The notes beneath the pieces were generated by a model. It was not told the DNA's origin and did not search any database. It saw only the letters and a list, made by a program, of their open reading frames with translations. Shown piece after piece: positions 15,671-29,065 of a stretch of 64,000 nucleotides of DNA (its first letter is position 1; the number at the start of each line of letters is the position of its first letter). Position numbers and translations under genes: made by a program. The DNA is from Anisakis pegreffii (taxonomy: Eukaryota > Nematoda > Chromadorea > Rhabditida > Anisakidae), in assembly GCA_035041965.1 (NCBI GenBank), contig JAPYMA010000049.1, positions 1 through 64,000 of the forward strand. The letters are read 5' to 3'.

Positions 15671-18600
15671 CTCTTTCTTTTTGTTTATTCGATAGCAGAG
15701 TGTTCCTTTTATTGTTTGTTGCTTTGACTGATTACAGTATTTAGCGATATGTTGTCAATTTCGTCGTTCATTTTGGTTCTCAAGGATTACGACTGCTATC
15801 AACTAATTTTTGCGCTAGAAGATCGTTTTGGTTTTCTGTCAAAATTTCATGGCATAGATACGTACCATTGTTACTGTTGTAATTGTTGTTGTTATTGATT
15901 TTGCCGTGTTGCTTTTTGTGTCTCTCTTTCTCAAGTCTAATTTTTTTTATTATGAATGAACTCATTTGTTTTTACGACTAATAATTTCATTTTTCAGTTT
16001 GCTTGCTCTCTTTATTGCCCTCGGTCGTTTTGTGCGATTTAAGATGTTACTGGCAAGTGATTTTGATATCATTCTTGTTTTTGTTTTTCATAATAACTGA
16101 AGATTATAAAATGAGGATGAAGTGGGCTGTTAGTGTTTTGAAACTGATTCAGATCTACCTGTTGAATCAGATGGGAGAAGAGAAAAGTTATTACTTAGAG
16201 CGTTGATTTCTTAATTGATTAGCATTCATTGAGGGAAAAAAAGTCGAACGGAATATCCACCCAAAATTCATTTCGATGCATTTGTTGAACTGTTGAATTC
16301 TTGGTTCATTTCATTAATTTTCCTTTGCTTTAATGTTTGCTAATGTGTTATTGTCATTATTATTATTATTATTACTCACTATGTAATGTGCTTAATTTTT
16401 CTTTTGATCCCCGCGATGCCATTTAATGATTCCGTATTATTGTTTTTATTTCCATGTGCGTTTTAAGTGTTGTTTGTGACGTTTTCTGTATCAATTTTTG
16501 TTGTTCAACATTCATGTGTATCGACATTTTAAGCAAACGATTTCTCCTTCTAATCTTCATCTGTTCATAAACTTAACGTTTCATTATTGACCATAGTTTA
16601 AACACCTCAAACTAATTATGAATTCTATGGTCCGTCCAGTTAATTGTATTGTTATCACGCGAAGCCAACCATGACACAATATTTTAATCTGTGCTCTGAT
16701 ATTGTGGCTTTATTATCATTGTTATCTTTGTGCATTTTTGTAACTTGTATATTTGTATGCGGCAGTTATTTGATGATGTAGAAATGTATTCAGCTATGCA
16801 ACTAACTGTATTCTAAGTTAATCTTTCAATTGTTATCGGTCACTTATCCACCTAAATCGCTACGAATTTCACTGAAATATTCCCCTGTTTCTCGCATGTA
16901 TCTTTCAAAACAATTCGTAGTCCTTTCAAGCCAAAAGTTTCAAAGGACGTATCCGTAGGAATTATTTGGTGGTCGTGAAAGGTGACTGTAGAAACGTTCG
17001 TCGAGATTAAATAAAACCGTCCGAAAATATCGGTTTTATTGTTGTCATCATGTTTCCTTAAATGCTTTTGCACCAATCGCTGGTGTACGATGTGTGTGGC
17101 CAATAGGGCGGACTATTCTGGTAATCTTTTAATCGATCAATAATTAGACGTTTTAATCGTTTAATTAACGCTTTTTTGCTTACTGATCTAACTACTATAT
17201 ATTGCACTCGTAAACTAACAAGTAATCGTTTCATGTTACACTATTGTTATTCTTCTTTTCGAGCGTTCAAAGAAGGATTTGTATGAATGACAATTAAATA
17301 AGTAGTAGTGTTATTATTGTATAGTTATGTTATTGCTTATCAGTGAATCGGTCAGCTTCATTGCGTTTCTGTTCGAAGAGGGTTGGAGATAGGGTAAATA
17401 CTGAATGATTCAGCAATTCAAACAGTGGTTCTTTCTCTTCAGGATATCAAATTCTTGTCAAAAAATACTCAACTTTTGGTAATGGCTTAGAGTAGTTCAA
17501 ACTGAATCGTTTGGGGTGATAAAGAGGTTGAAAGTTGCTCTTTCTCCATTCATCTGTCTTCACTGTGTATGGTTACGTTGATTTGCTTACTCAAAACTAC
17601 ATTTCTTATTGATGAATGTGATGGTATTTTTAGTGAATCAAATTCTGACTTCGCAAATCAACTGTCGGTTGTTTTCGATCGTAATCAGTCAGCAAAATTG
17701 AGTTGTTGTAAGCAAATTCAAAAAGTTATTGTTCAAATAAGTCGGTATCAATGAGATGAGATTTTCTTAAACTCATTGATTCAGAAATTCATCATAAGTG
17801 ATGTAATGATCCGTGGATTTCACGTTCATTCACATCTGAAAGCGTAAACAGTAATTTCGATGATGTGTATCCATTATTATTGTCGTTATGTAACAAACAG
17901 ATTTTCTGTACTTATGCCTCTTGTTAGGTGCTATATAATATTAATGCAAATTGAGACGTGCTATAGAGCTCGATTCAAGGTATGTTTGGTGCGTTCATGC
18001 AGGGTGTATCCTCTTGTCTCTCTCGCTGTTTTTTTTCAGTTTCATTTGTCATTTTAACGTTTGTACATTTATATTTGTGGCTGTTATAATTAATATCATT
18101 GTTACTATTATCATTGTCATCATTATTATAACCAATCGAATAAAACCGCTCATTCGTTCAGTTTCGTTCTGATAGTGTCACAACTGATCACCTCGGAAGA
18201 GAGTTAATTTTTTCAACATTTTTCAAATTATCGTAAGCATGCTAAAAATTTTTGTAAAACACTATTCAAACTGATGTAATGCACAAATCAAATTGTATTA
18301 TTGTGTAATCTGCGGTGATAAGAGCAGTTCAACAAAAGGAAGTTATTATCAAGTACATGCAATGATTTACGAATATATGAGAACGATCATTTTCTGAAGA
18401 TACTCGATCTACTATCTGTCTAATTGTAAGCTTATCATTGCCAAGATTGGCACGATTTTGTATGAATAAGTTCGAATGCAGAAAACATTCTCAGGAAGAG
18501 GTGCTGTCGGAGTTTAAGGTGGATAGACGAAATGGATAGTGTGAGATTAATGAGTAATAAATGAAAGAAGCAACGATGGGACCAACAAACTCAGAATGAG

Positions 18601-19434
18601 GGGGTCATTTGGATGGTGAAAGAAATTGTTTATAATTTTTGTTTGTTCGCCATTATCACATTCATAATGGAGATACAATATGAGAATATTATCAGTAAAT
18701 AATAAACATCCTCAAATCTGTTCACATTTACTTCTACTATCAATAAAAGCAATTCACTGATTAATTTATAACAGATGTTTATCATATCCATGCTGAAAGC
18801 AAATCAAAATGAAAGAAAAAAATAAGCACGATCAAGTCAGTTGTTCAGTTAGTTACTTTCTGAAAGAAAGCTATAAAATACTCTTCACCTGATTTTGCAA
18901 AATAATTATATGAATTATTGCAATAACGAAAATTTGTCACTTTCCGTTTCTTTTTTTGTTCCATGGGGTCATTAGTTATGGATAATATGAATTGAAATCG
19001 TTGTTTACCTACGCTCTTCATAAATGCATAGAACCCATTCGAAAATTATTCCTTTCATTAATTCCTACCTTCAATCATCATATAAAAATGAGAACAAAAG
19101 AAACAAGTGAACAAACTTCTAGAGTACGAAATGACCGCGAATAATTTATATCATTCCAAAATGAAACAAAAAGCATACACTGACATATACAAACGCACAA
19201 TGAATGCTTTCAGATGCAATCATCAAATGATCGACCAAAACATTGTTTTTTGTTTATGAACATAATATATTCGCATGTTCATTTACACCGTTAAAGTCAA
19301 TGAAATGAAATATGGAGCGTTAAAAGAGATGTTTCATTTGTATATTAACAAATGAAAAAAGAACACATTTTGAATTTGATGAATTGTTAGATTGTAAAAT
19401 ATTAATTTAAACGAAAGAGGAGAATATAATTGTT
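15671..19434. other. AT-rich region between convergent Frizzled and tetraspanin genes
   Basis: Both neighbours end here, so their 3' UTRs lie at the two edges. I see no supported exon. The frame at 16852-17103 (minus) has mixed composition but no splice partner and no recognisable motif. A short ATT repeat lies near 16355-16375. Confidence 0.4.
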
Positions 19435-21842
19435 TTAATAATAGAAGTCATGGAAATCCTTCAAGATACTCTTCGATAAGCAACATGCAAAACATATTCC
19501 CACCACTTGTATTGCACCCACCAACGCGCTTATACCACCCACTAATGCAGCATTCACAATCAGCCAATGCTCGAGACGTGCCATGCAACCTAAAATTAAT
19601 GTCGACTACCGTTTCCATGTCCATTACTTACACAAGTTGAATCAAAAGAGAAAGCAAGAAGTATTCTTATTAATGCTAAACGATTTGATTCATCCCTTGT
19701 TTTGGGCACAGATAGTTTAGAAGGAGGGAAGCAAGCGACCTGCAAAGTAAATGAAGATAACCTGCTGGATGAAGATTTTGTTCAATACGTCCACAGCCAG
19801 GACTAAGATGCACACAACAGGAATCCGGTGGCGTTATCCAATCAGTGTGATTATGAACACCACAACACGCGAATTGAATCTGCGTCTGATCCCATGCCAT
19901 CGTAACACCAGCGGATCGATTATAACGGCCTAGTCCAAGTGTCAGTTGCTGAGAAAGCGAAGCCTTAAATTATTGCGTTCGTTCGGCATATGCGTCTATA
20001 TCCATGTTGTTGTCATATGAGAAACTTTGATTACTCTCAATTTGGAGAGCATTTTGAACGTGAAATCACTGCAATATAACAAGCAGATCTGAACTGAGCC
20101 GAAACAATGTGTTAGTGTCCAATTCATTATGAGTTTGTAATTTAAGGGGGTTCATCGTTTTTTGAATTAACAGTAAGCGTTCACAACTTCGTGCCTTTCA
20201 AAGGAACCTAATCGTCAGATTGGTCATAAACTCGTCGAAATATAGTTAACAACTGCAAGAAATTACTGAGTTGCGTTGGTTTTGTAAATTTCAGATTATT
20301 ATCACTATGTAAATAAGCAAAGGAAATCGGTTTCACTTGGATGCTCATCGTCAGTATCAACAACAATAAGTGTCAAAAACTAGTGCATGAATGAATCAAG
20401 AAAGTACGCGTGGACTGATTCATGCAGTAATCGAAAGACTTGTCACCTGAAGTGGTTCATGAAGGGCGTATGCAGCGATGGCAGCGGCAGTTTCAACGAG
20501 TAACACCAACGCGAGTAGAACCGCAAAGCTAACTGTTAAGCAATAATTCTCGCGAATCGCACCACAACAGCCCAAAAAACCAAGAAGTGCACATAATGCA
20601 CCAGCTGTGAGTAAAAATATTGGTGTTGCTAATCGTTCATCGCCCAATATATCCAATAATCCAGTATATTTCAATTGTAACACCGCTCCAGCTATCACAA
20701 GTCCTAAACCACCAACCTGAAGAAAACGAAATACTGAGAAAAACAGCGACCGACCTTGACAAGTTCAGTGATACTGATATTATCAATGTTTTATCTGTTG
20801 CTTCGTTTCTCAGTAATATTCACGCATGTGTTTGGTGGGAATTAGAAACTGTCTTCAGAAAATTGAAGTTGATATAAGATTACACTTCGAATATACCATT
20901 TTTTTTCGAATCTTCTTTTCAATTTTTGGGGAGAAAAAACTGGATGATATGTGGTTTAGAATATGTTTTAATCATAGTAGACTGAAACATGCACACAATA
21001 CAGAACAAATTCGTTCATTCTGACAGCAGATTGCCACTTTCAAATAGATCCCCAGAGGACAAACTGAGAAGACGCTCAATGAAGTGTGACCGATTACTTG
21101 GTGCAAGCTGCTAAACTCAGATGCATATCATATTGTACAATCTTCTACTATTTACATTTATATTTGAATATTCATAACATTTGCACACTGTAGCCTAAAC
21201 GATCGTCTGCAGTTAAGAAGCATATCCAGTTTCATTTGATACATCCGAACTGAACGGTCAGTTGCTTTCTAACAACGATATTCATTCATTTCAATAATTA
21301 TCATAACATTTTAAGGGGTTGAGAGTAAATAAAGAAGTTGCGCTAATTAAATATGTCTTTCATATTCATAAGTGCGTTAAAAGATACCAACTCTGATATC
21401 CTCAGATATCAAATATAGTCAACTGCTTTGCACGTCGTCATTTGCTCTTCTCGTGTAATCATTTTAAAGAGAAATTGTAGAAGTATATAGACAAATGGTT
21501 ATGAATGATCAACAGTGACGAATCACATAATAATGATAATAATAATATGAACACCGCAAAGCCCAAAATAAAAACCTTTTTCAGTACTTATCCTCATACA
21601 GCTCTTCGTCAACAAAATTAACCGTCCGTATCGCTCTACTGATAGCTTCCTAGGAGAATTCTCATGCTGAGAATTATGAGCGCAGAAACGAGTGAAGCGC
21701 AATAATTGTTTTCCAGAATGAATCATTGATGTAAGCTCATAATCGAAACATTATGGTGGGTATATAGTTAACAACTTACCCATAAAATGAAGTTTGTTAG
21801 GAAAAGAAGGTATTTAACGAGGGTGATGCCGCCTTCAACCAT
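19435..21842 (-). CDS. tetraspanin
   Basis: Four-pass membrane scaffold protein of the CD63/TSP type. Four exons join in phase to 229 residues: 21780-21842, 20447-20716, 19762-19963, 19435-19589. Exon 1 gives the short cytoplasmic start and TM1 (MVEGGITLVKYLLFLTNFIL). Exon 2 continues TM1, the small loop, TM2 and TM3 with the usual LGFLGCCGAIRENYCL. Exon 3 is the large extracellular loop with CCG (FACCGVHNHTDW), PPDSCC and a following GC. Exon 4 completes the loop (HPAGCMARLEHW, codon for G split), then TM4 ending in CCLSKSILKDFHDFYY. Exon 1 was found by looking for a Met-bearing TM1 start ending at TGG|GTAAGT; it lies about 1.06 kb upstream of exon 2. Confidence 0.92.
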
Positions 21843-22390
21843 TGCACACAGATCGATTGCGGACAACAACTTAGCTTAAACGCACACAACATACATCGAA
21901 ATCCATCACTGCATATATATCTTCTTCGTTTCAATCCTAGTTTCTTTCTCTAGCTTTATATGCATTTGGATGTGTCATCTAAAATGCGCATTGCCATCCC
22001 AAGACACCACATAAATCAGTCAGCTAACCAAACCCTCCATCCTCCTTCTAAAAAAAAGGAATGCCTCGTAATTTGTCCCTTCTTTCTATTTCGTTCTGTT
22101 CATTCATTCACTCTTTAATTCTGAGCTGCGTACATTTTCTTCGATCGTTTGACCTTTTCACACACCCTTCGCATCACTCCAGCAGAACAAACCAATACTT
22201 CATTTATCCTTTTGTTTTACAACTCCTGCTATCGATAATACCTATGAAAATTGAAGCAGTCAATAACCGTTCTTTTTAACATATTCGACACCCATCAAAA
22301 AGGAAATTTTGAGATTTGAGATTACAGATTCAACACAATCAACGCAACAAACGGTAACTTCAATGGATTACTCAATATTGAATGAACAAA

Positions 22391-22425
<35 letters not shown>

Positions 22426-25400
22426 GTAAAATCGTTGAACAAATGAACAGCATCATCAAATACAGATACAAAAGCTCATTATAACTTGCTGATGATGGAC
22501 ATTTTCCAACGCCGTTCCTGTCTTGATTCATTCAAATTAAATGATCTAACAAGTTAGATCTACAAATGATCTACAAAATCGTTAAACGAATATTTTGAAA
22601 GTTTTCGAGAATTCGAATTTTCACACGATAATTTAATTGACAGACTGGTTCTTTGACCAGACGGTGAGTTGCACGAAAAAGAGGGAAAATAAAACAAAGA
22701 TGCCCAAAAACGTCTATCTCATGTGTCTACGAGAATATTCGAGAGCTCGAAAAGAAAATAGAACATAAAATCAATGTCGGGAACTTCAATGGAACTTATA
22801 TCATAACTTCACTGTAAAATCAGTGTAATAAACTGCTTAAATTATGAGCATCCGGTATGTCTAACATCATTTAGAAATTAGACAATTCATTGACATGTTT
22901 CTGATGTATGTATTTATTCAGTTATCTAATCGTGAAAAATCATTTGATGGATTTGCCATATTCCTTAAAGCTCAAAAAAGTTCAATAAAACCTTACCAGA
23001 CCATTCATTTCATTGCACTTGATCAGTAGTAGATCAACAACACTTTCCGTTTTGGTTACTAGTGCGTTTAAAGATAAGAATGGATAAATTTTTCGATTGG
23101 TTTGAGCACAAAACTTCAAGACAAATTCATTCTCAGCTTCTGGAAACTTACTCTTACTACGCAGTTCCATTCTTATTTTCAGATATAAATTTGAGAGAAG
23201 GCAGTCAAATTTCGCTAAATTTCCAGGGGTACTTCAAGATATTCTTGAGAATGTGTTTATTCGTTTCATTTCAATAGAAGCTTGCAGAGAATTGATTATT
23301 CATTTCGCTTTCATGAATTTGAAAGCGTTACAAGTAGCTTATTACACTGTTGCTGTTGAAAGCATTCAGAAGTGCGAATGCAAGTAAGTGTTCCTATCAG
23401 AAACAAGACGAACGAAATTCACACTTCGCCAGTTTTTCTTTCTGATTCTTTTGCTTTTTACTTCTCGAATACGATGAATCGACTATTCAATTTCAAATGA
23501 AACTTCTTCGAACAAGCATCTCAAGTATCGTAAAAAATTGCTTAATAAAGAGAAAATTCAAGTGAGATTACCACTCGAATTGAATTACTTATTGATTTAT
23601 TTTTGTATTCGTTTACCACTTACATTTATCCGAAATATTCAGTAGCTAAATAATCAAATGTTCAGCGAAATTGAAGAGGTAATGAGCGACATTTGTTCGA
23701 AATGTCTTGATCAAGTCAATTTCAGTGAACCGCCTTCTCTTAATCGATTAAATACAAACGCTATACGGGATTACATGTTATTGTTGTTTATTCACTCAGC
23801 TGCCTCACGCCAACATTCTTATACTAAATAATAACAACAACTATCACAAATTTCAAATCGCTTCCTTTTCGTCATGATATCCTGTTTCAGCTGAATTCAC
23901 TATTATTGCATATCCACTAGAGCAACTTACAAAACCAATACCACTACATTACCCATATACGGATCTTATCACTTGAACATGATACGCATACATTTACGTA
24001 CATGACCATCTTTTTTAATATGGATAAACCTGTCAATAGATCATGTAATGAACTGATTGTAACTTAAAATATCTTTTGATGAACTCCTACAAGCATTCTC
24101 CCGAACAGCCCTTTCCTTCCTAACCTGAATTCATTGATTAAGTACACTTATTCCACTCAAGATGCACAAAAATTTTGCAATGCATATCCTGCAAAAATAC
24201 AAGTTCTCCTCTTGAATGTTTTGGCCTCTGAATTGAGAAATACATTTTTTTATTATAAGTACTGTTCAAATTATCTTTACAATTAATCATATTAAAATTT
24301 CAAACGAGACATAAAGCGATTTCAACTGTGAATAAGCACAGAAAGTATACATTACAACAGCACTGAACAGAACGAATCAGATGAATGACATTTTTATACA
24401 TGACTGTCTTGAAATAACTTACCAGATTGAATAGTTCGGATGAGGCGTAGAAATATTCTCAGAATGTCTCCATCATAAAAAAACTATCTGTTTTGTTTTG
24501 AACGATCGAAACAGAAAATATTCACAATTAAAAATCCATGACTCATCCACTAATCAACTGGCAAATAAACTAAATTTCATCACATAGTTCAGAATTAGAT
24601 CATTTTCAGTGCGACATTTTTGGTTTTGTTTTCGAATAAACAGATATCAGTGAATAAACTTTGCAATATATATCATACAAGATCGCTGTTGATATGTTTT
24701 GTTCCGAAAGCATACACATCTTTTACAATGATTAATATAACACACAGTTTGGAGAAATAATTCTATAAAAAAAAGAGAAAAGACAAAATTAAAAGGTATA
24801 AATATTTAATAATACCAATATTAAGGGGAAACGGCTAAAGAGAATTACGCAATTCATCAGATTACAGAAATAAACCGATGAAACCGAGCTACTACCGATC
24901 AGGTTGACACTGAAACTAAAGACCAGATTCATTCAAAATCGTATCAATCACAATAAAAGTTTTACACATTCGTGTGATGTTTTAGTTCATTTTTGAGGAC
25001 AAGAATAAATGATATATGGATCAACTAATAAGAAAGAACTGATTAAAAATATGACATATGCAAATACTAAACTTGGTTACAGGCCAAATTTGGATGTCAA
25101 GATTCAGAAAATTTTCGGTAACCATTTTTACAATACGCAAATGTTTCTTAGAACTCAGAACAACTCGATTCAACAACAAACAATAAAGAACAAAAACGAT
25201 GAAACATTATCATACAATCATTTCATTAACTCAATCTCGGCACGAGCAATTAATTATATAAGAATTGAATAATAAATCCGATAAGATAAGTAGGAATTAG
25301 TCTTCATACTAACAACTTAGAGTTGTTCTCAACAAAACGATTATGTGATCATCTGCACATTACTAGATGCAATCATAAATAAATAAACAACTTAAATCTA

Positions 25401-26523
25401 ACAAATCAATCGACAATAAAGCACTTTTTCAATGAAAGTCCAAATATGCAAGCAAATATGATCTCTCTCCAAAAGAAAACCAAAATGAACACCAAAAAAA
25501 ACGATAACTACATACTAATTGGATTCAACTTTGAAAGACGGCAATAAAGATGATAAGGCCAACTAATTCTCGGTTATTATGATTTATAGCTGACATGAAA
25601 CGTCAAAATTGAAAATATGAAAGCGGATGATATTTGACATTAAAAATTTCGGAGATCCAAAAAATCTGATGGTTCTTCGCTATTCGTTTACTTTCATTGA
25701 TGATTATTATTTATCTAATTTAACTTTGTTTCTACATTTTAAATATTTTCTTCTCACCCACAACGAGTTGCAATCCAACAACCAAGAAAGCTAAAAAAAG
25801 AAACTTTATAAATGAAATTCTGAAGAAAGACCGAGGCACTTATTCAGGTATGAGATTGACTGATTATACTCTTATATGAGAGAACCTTCTGGCTACCTTA
25901 TATTCCATTATATTAAATTGGGATTTTGGATACAGTATCTGCTTTTCGAAAAAGGACCATAAAGCATTTGAACAATGCTGTATGCTGATACTACATAAAT
26001 GAATAAGTAAACAAATGAAGATCATCTTAATTAATGAAACGAAAAAAAAACAAATCGACCAAAAAGTAAAAAAAAAACTAAAAACGACTGTACTAAAGTG
26101 AACAATAATAAGTGACCTTTTTTTTGAATCATTCGAATGATCACAAATAAAATTTAATAAATATGAATTTGTTACAGACTCCTGATCACTGAATTACTTC
26201 TAGTATAAATTCAACTCTGATTGAGATTTAATTGGCATCTAACTTACAAGGAACAAATATACAAGAGCGATTAACATAGTAAACATGGATAGAAATAAAT
26301 TAACCAAAATGAAAAATCAATCATCTACATAACAGTAAACTTTCATCGTTTGGATCGATTATTTAATGACAATAATTCTCAGTGTACATACATCAATTAT
26401 TCATTTCCAGGATCAATAAACATTTAAAAACTTCCAATACATCACAGCAGTTTTCGAAGAATTCGTATTGCTGTGAAGAAAAGCCAATCGCACAATGACA
26501 GAAATTTATTAATCGAAATACGA
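21843..26523. other. large AT-rich intergenic region
   Basis: No gene seen. An AAAT tetranucleotide repeat occupies about 22387-22424. Scattered frames (23062-23277, 25009-25272 and others) are short, AT-driven and lack splice-supported partners or motifs. Confidence 0.45.
22387..22424. repeat. (AAAT)n microsatellite
   Basis: About nine uninterrupted AAAT/ATAA units. Confidence 0.95.
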
Positions 26524-29065
26524 TTAGGAATCATTCATCTGCATAATATCGCTATTATGATGATTTTGGGTGTATGAAAATGTTTCGGTTGCAGCCACTG
26601 TCGAATTCTCAGCTCTAGTTGCAGTGCGATGTGTTGTATTCATTGTTGGAGTGATATTATCAGTAGTAGAATTAGACGTATCATTTAGATGTGTTATTAG
26701 TGGTAGTTTTGGTAATATTGAATAAGACAGAGCATGATTGGAGGTGGGTATAGACGTGCATGAAGAGGATACTCGAGATGATTCGGGAAATGTCGGTTGA
26801 GTGGAAGTTAAATAAAGATGGTGCTTAGAAATGTATTCCAAAACGTTATCATCAACGCAATACTTAACCGACTGACCACAACGAATCGCATTTCGTATGC
26901 GAGTTGAACTGACTTCATTCGGCATGACGTCGTCATCAAAAATGCAAATATTCGAATGAAATTTCGGTGAGATAAACGGTAAACTCTCGATTGTTTTCAT
27001 GGGATTCGACTTACCACGTGACAACACCACCAGTCCTAAAATTCCCATGTTCATTCGAGAACAAGCCTAATGATACGGCTTCTATGTTTTTCTTTATCAC
27101 CAACTGCATTTATTTTGCTGCTTACTACTGGTTGCATTTCAGTATATTGTTTCCTCTTCGGATTGAAAAACCTTATGAAGAACTACGCTTGTCACAAGAG
27201 GGTTAAAGCTTGAAACATCAACGGAGTAAAGCTTAGCGGTCATTTTATTGAGCGGATCAGTAGTTGGTGCACGATTGCGTTTGAGGAATTTAGTAATCGG
27301 TGGGTCTCTTCTGATCTCCGGAACATTTATTTCGTTGCAGAATATTGTACTGCGCTCTAAATTTAAATGTACAAATAATTCTTTCGTGTACGATCCCTTT
27401 GATTTTTTAATTTCAGCGTACAAATTACATTACAGTTTTATTGATTTTCTGAAGAGAAAATGTTCCCAACAGCGAGAACGATTACCGCTTTGTTCGTGTT
27501 TAATATGTCTAAGCGATCTTGCATTGTTTGAATGCATATTTTAAGGATGCATGCGAAATTGATGGACCGTAATAAAAAGCAACGGTAATGACGCAACATG
27601 AAGCAAGAGTTGTGAGATTGCGAAATTTTTGGATACTGTTAAGTAAAAAACGAAGGCCGAGATGGCGTCATTATAGAAAGATTTATTCTTTCGTTACCGA
27701 CTGGGTGATAAATAACAAATATTATTGCATATGAATGAGCTGGGAATAATCAGTGGGCAAGTCGAGATGAGTATAGTGCTAAAATCATACAAAATACCTT
27801 GTTCCATCAAATCGCGAAATCTCGGAATTTTTCAGAACCTATACCCCGGGATCGGGATTGAAAAGTTTGGTTCCCGATCAAACTCTAGCACTGATAAGCT
27901 TATGGTTTTAAAGTTGCTCTCACAATAGACTGGATTGTAAAAATGAGAAAGAATTTGCCTAAAAATGAATCAGGCAGAAGAATTAATGAAGGAACAGTTG
28001 AAACTCACCAAAATCACGAATAATTTCCAACAGATCGGATGGTTCCCACAGTTTCGTACCTTTCGATGTGGTAACCGTAAACGTGTCAACAAAATCACCA
28101 CCACATAGTAACATCACTCGAATTGGTCTCATTTGAGGGAATTTTCGATCGAATATCTCTTTGAAATGCTTGAGAACACGTAACGTTCTAGTCCATTGCT
28201 TTTGTGAACATTCCCAGCTATCCGCATAGATCCATTTTGAACTTTTTACAGCCAATTCAGCCATTCGCATTCTTCAAATTTCATTAGTACTATGTAAAAT
28301 AAATTTCAAAGATAGATCCAACTGCATTCGTTTCATTACAATTTACACACCGGAAAATTTTTCAAAAATTGCTCCGATTTTTCGTTTCTACATGCTCCGA
28401 TTTCTACATTTTCTACGCGCAAATGGAATGGAAATATAATGATAAGTAAGATACATAATGCTCAGCAATGTCCAAATACCAAGAATGATTTGTGGAAATG
28501 CAATAATTCATACAATGAATTTTCAAAATGATTATTGACTGCCTCTTATCACAAGCTCAGTAACTGCAAAATACGGAATCTTTTGGGCCATGTGCACTGA
28601 AACACGTTGAACGGAACTGTTATAGGGCACTCCTCAAATGTGTTTGCTATGGTCAATCCGCTCTTCTGATGATTCACGAAATAAATTGAGTAACTGCTCG
28701 TTTTTGCTGATCAAGTACAAAATTTGCTTATAGAAATGATAAACGGCAAAATACAGATTCAGTGATGGCAAGAAAGTTATCGAAAATTAGATGGTTCGAA
28801 TTCTATTTTGATTGTCGGTATATTAGGGGCTTTTTTGGAAAGCTTGCTGGCATAACCAATAATACCTGTGTTTTGCAGGCAAAAGATCTGGCTTAGCAAA
28901 GCAGTCTGCAACCGGGCTGATTACACCTTCAATAACCTTACAACCGTATCGACATTCCAAGAAGCTTTTCGCTGCCTCGAACATTCGTAAATGCATCACC
29001 GTTGGTGGATTATATGAGCCGCATGCGATAAGGGTCACATATGCCCCTTCCAAAAAAGCGTTCAT
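26524..29065 (-). CDS. nicotinamide-nucleotide adenylyltransferase (NMNAT)
   Basis: Makes NAD from NMN and ATP, the last step of NAD synthesis and salvage. Three exons join in phase to 324 residues: 28866-29065, 28008/28009-28271, 26524-27035. The N-terminal nucleotidyltransferase signature reads ACGSYNPPTVMHLRMFE. Exon 2 has the NMNAT-specific MAELAVKSSKW, DSWECSQKQW and LLCGGDFVDTF. Exon 3 carries GLVVLSRGKSNP, then NEVSSTRIRNAIRCGQSVKY (the SSTxxR ATP-binding motif) and VLEYISKHHLY. It ends in a Ser/Thr/Asn-rich tail of about 90 residues after HHLYLTS, not found in the compact animal NMNAT1 core and likely disordered. The second intron (about 970 bp) holds repeat debris near 27774-27889. 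Confidence 0.93.
27774..27889. repeat. repeat fragment with CCCGGGATCGGGATT motif in NMNAT intron
   Basis: Contains ACCCCGGGATCGGGATTGAAAA, nearly the same as the subterminal repeat of the hAT element at 32448-33359, and a second TTCCCGATC. AGTGCTA at the left and its complement TAGCACT at the right may be worn termini, but no target duplication is visible. Probably a fragment of a related non-autonomous element. Confidence 0.45.

Noticed and set aside
16852..17103. 83-residue minus-strand frame between Frizzled and tetraspanin
   Set aside because: Mixed composition but no splice partner, no signal or domain, and no support from context.
27139..27423. 94-residue minus-strand frame with plausible composition
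   Set aside because: Lies wholly inside NMNAT intron 2; the NMNAT phases join without it and no family motif is seen.
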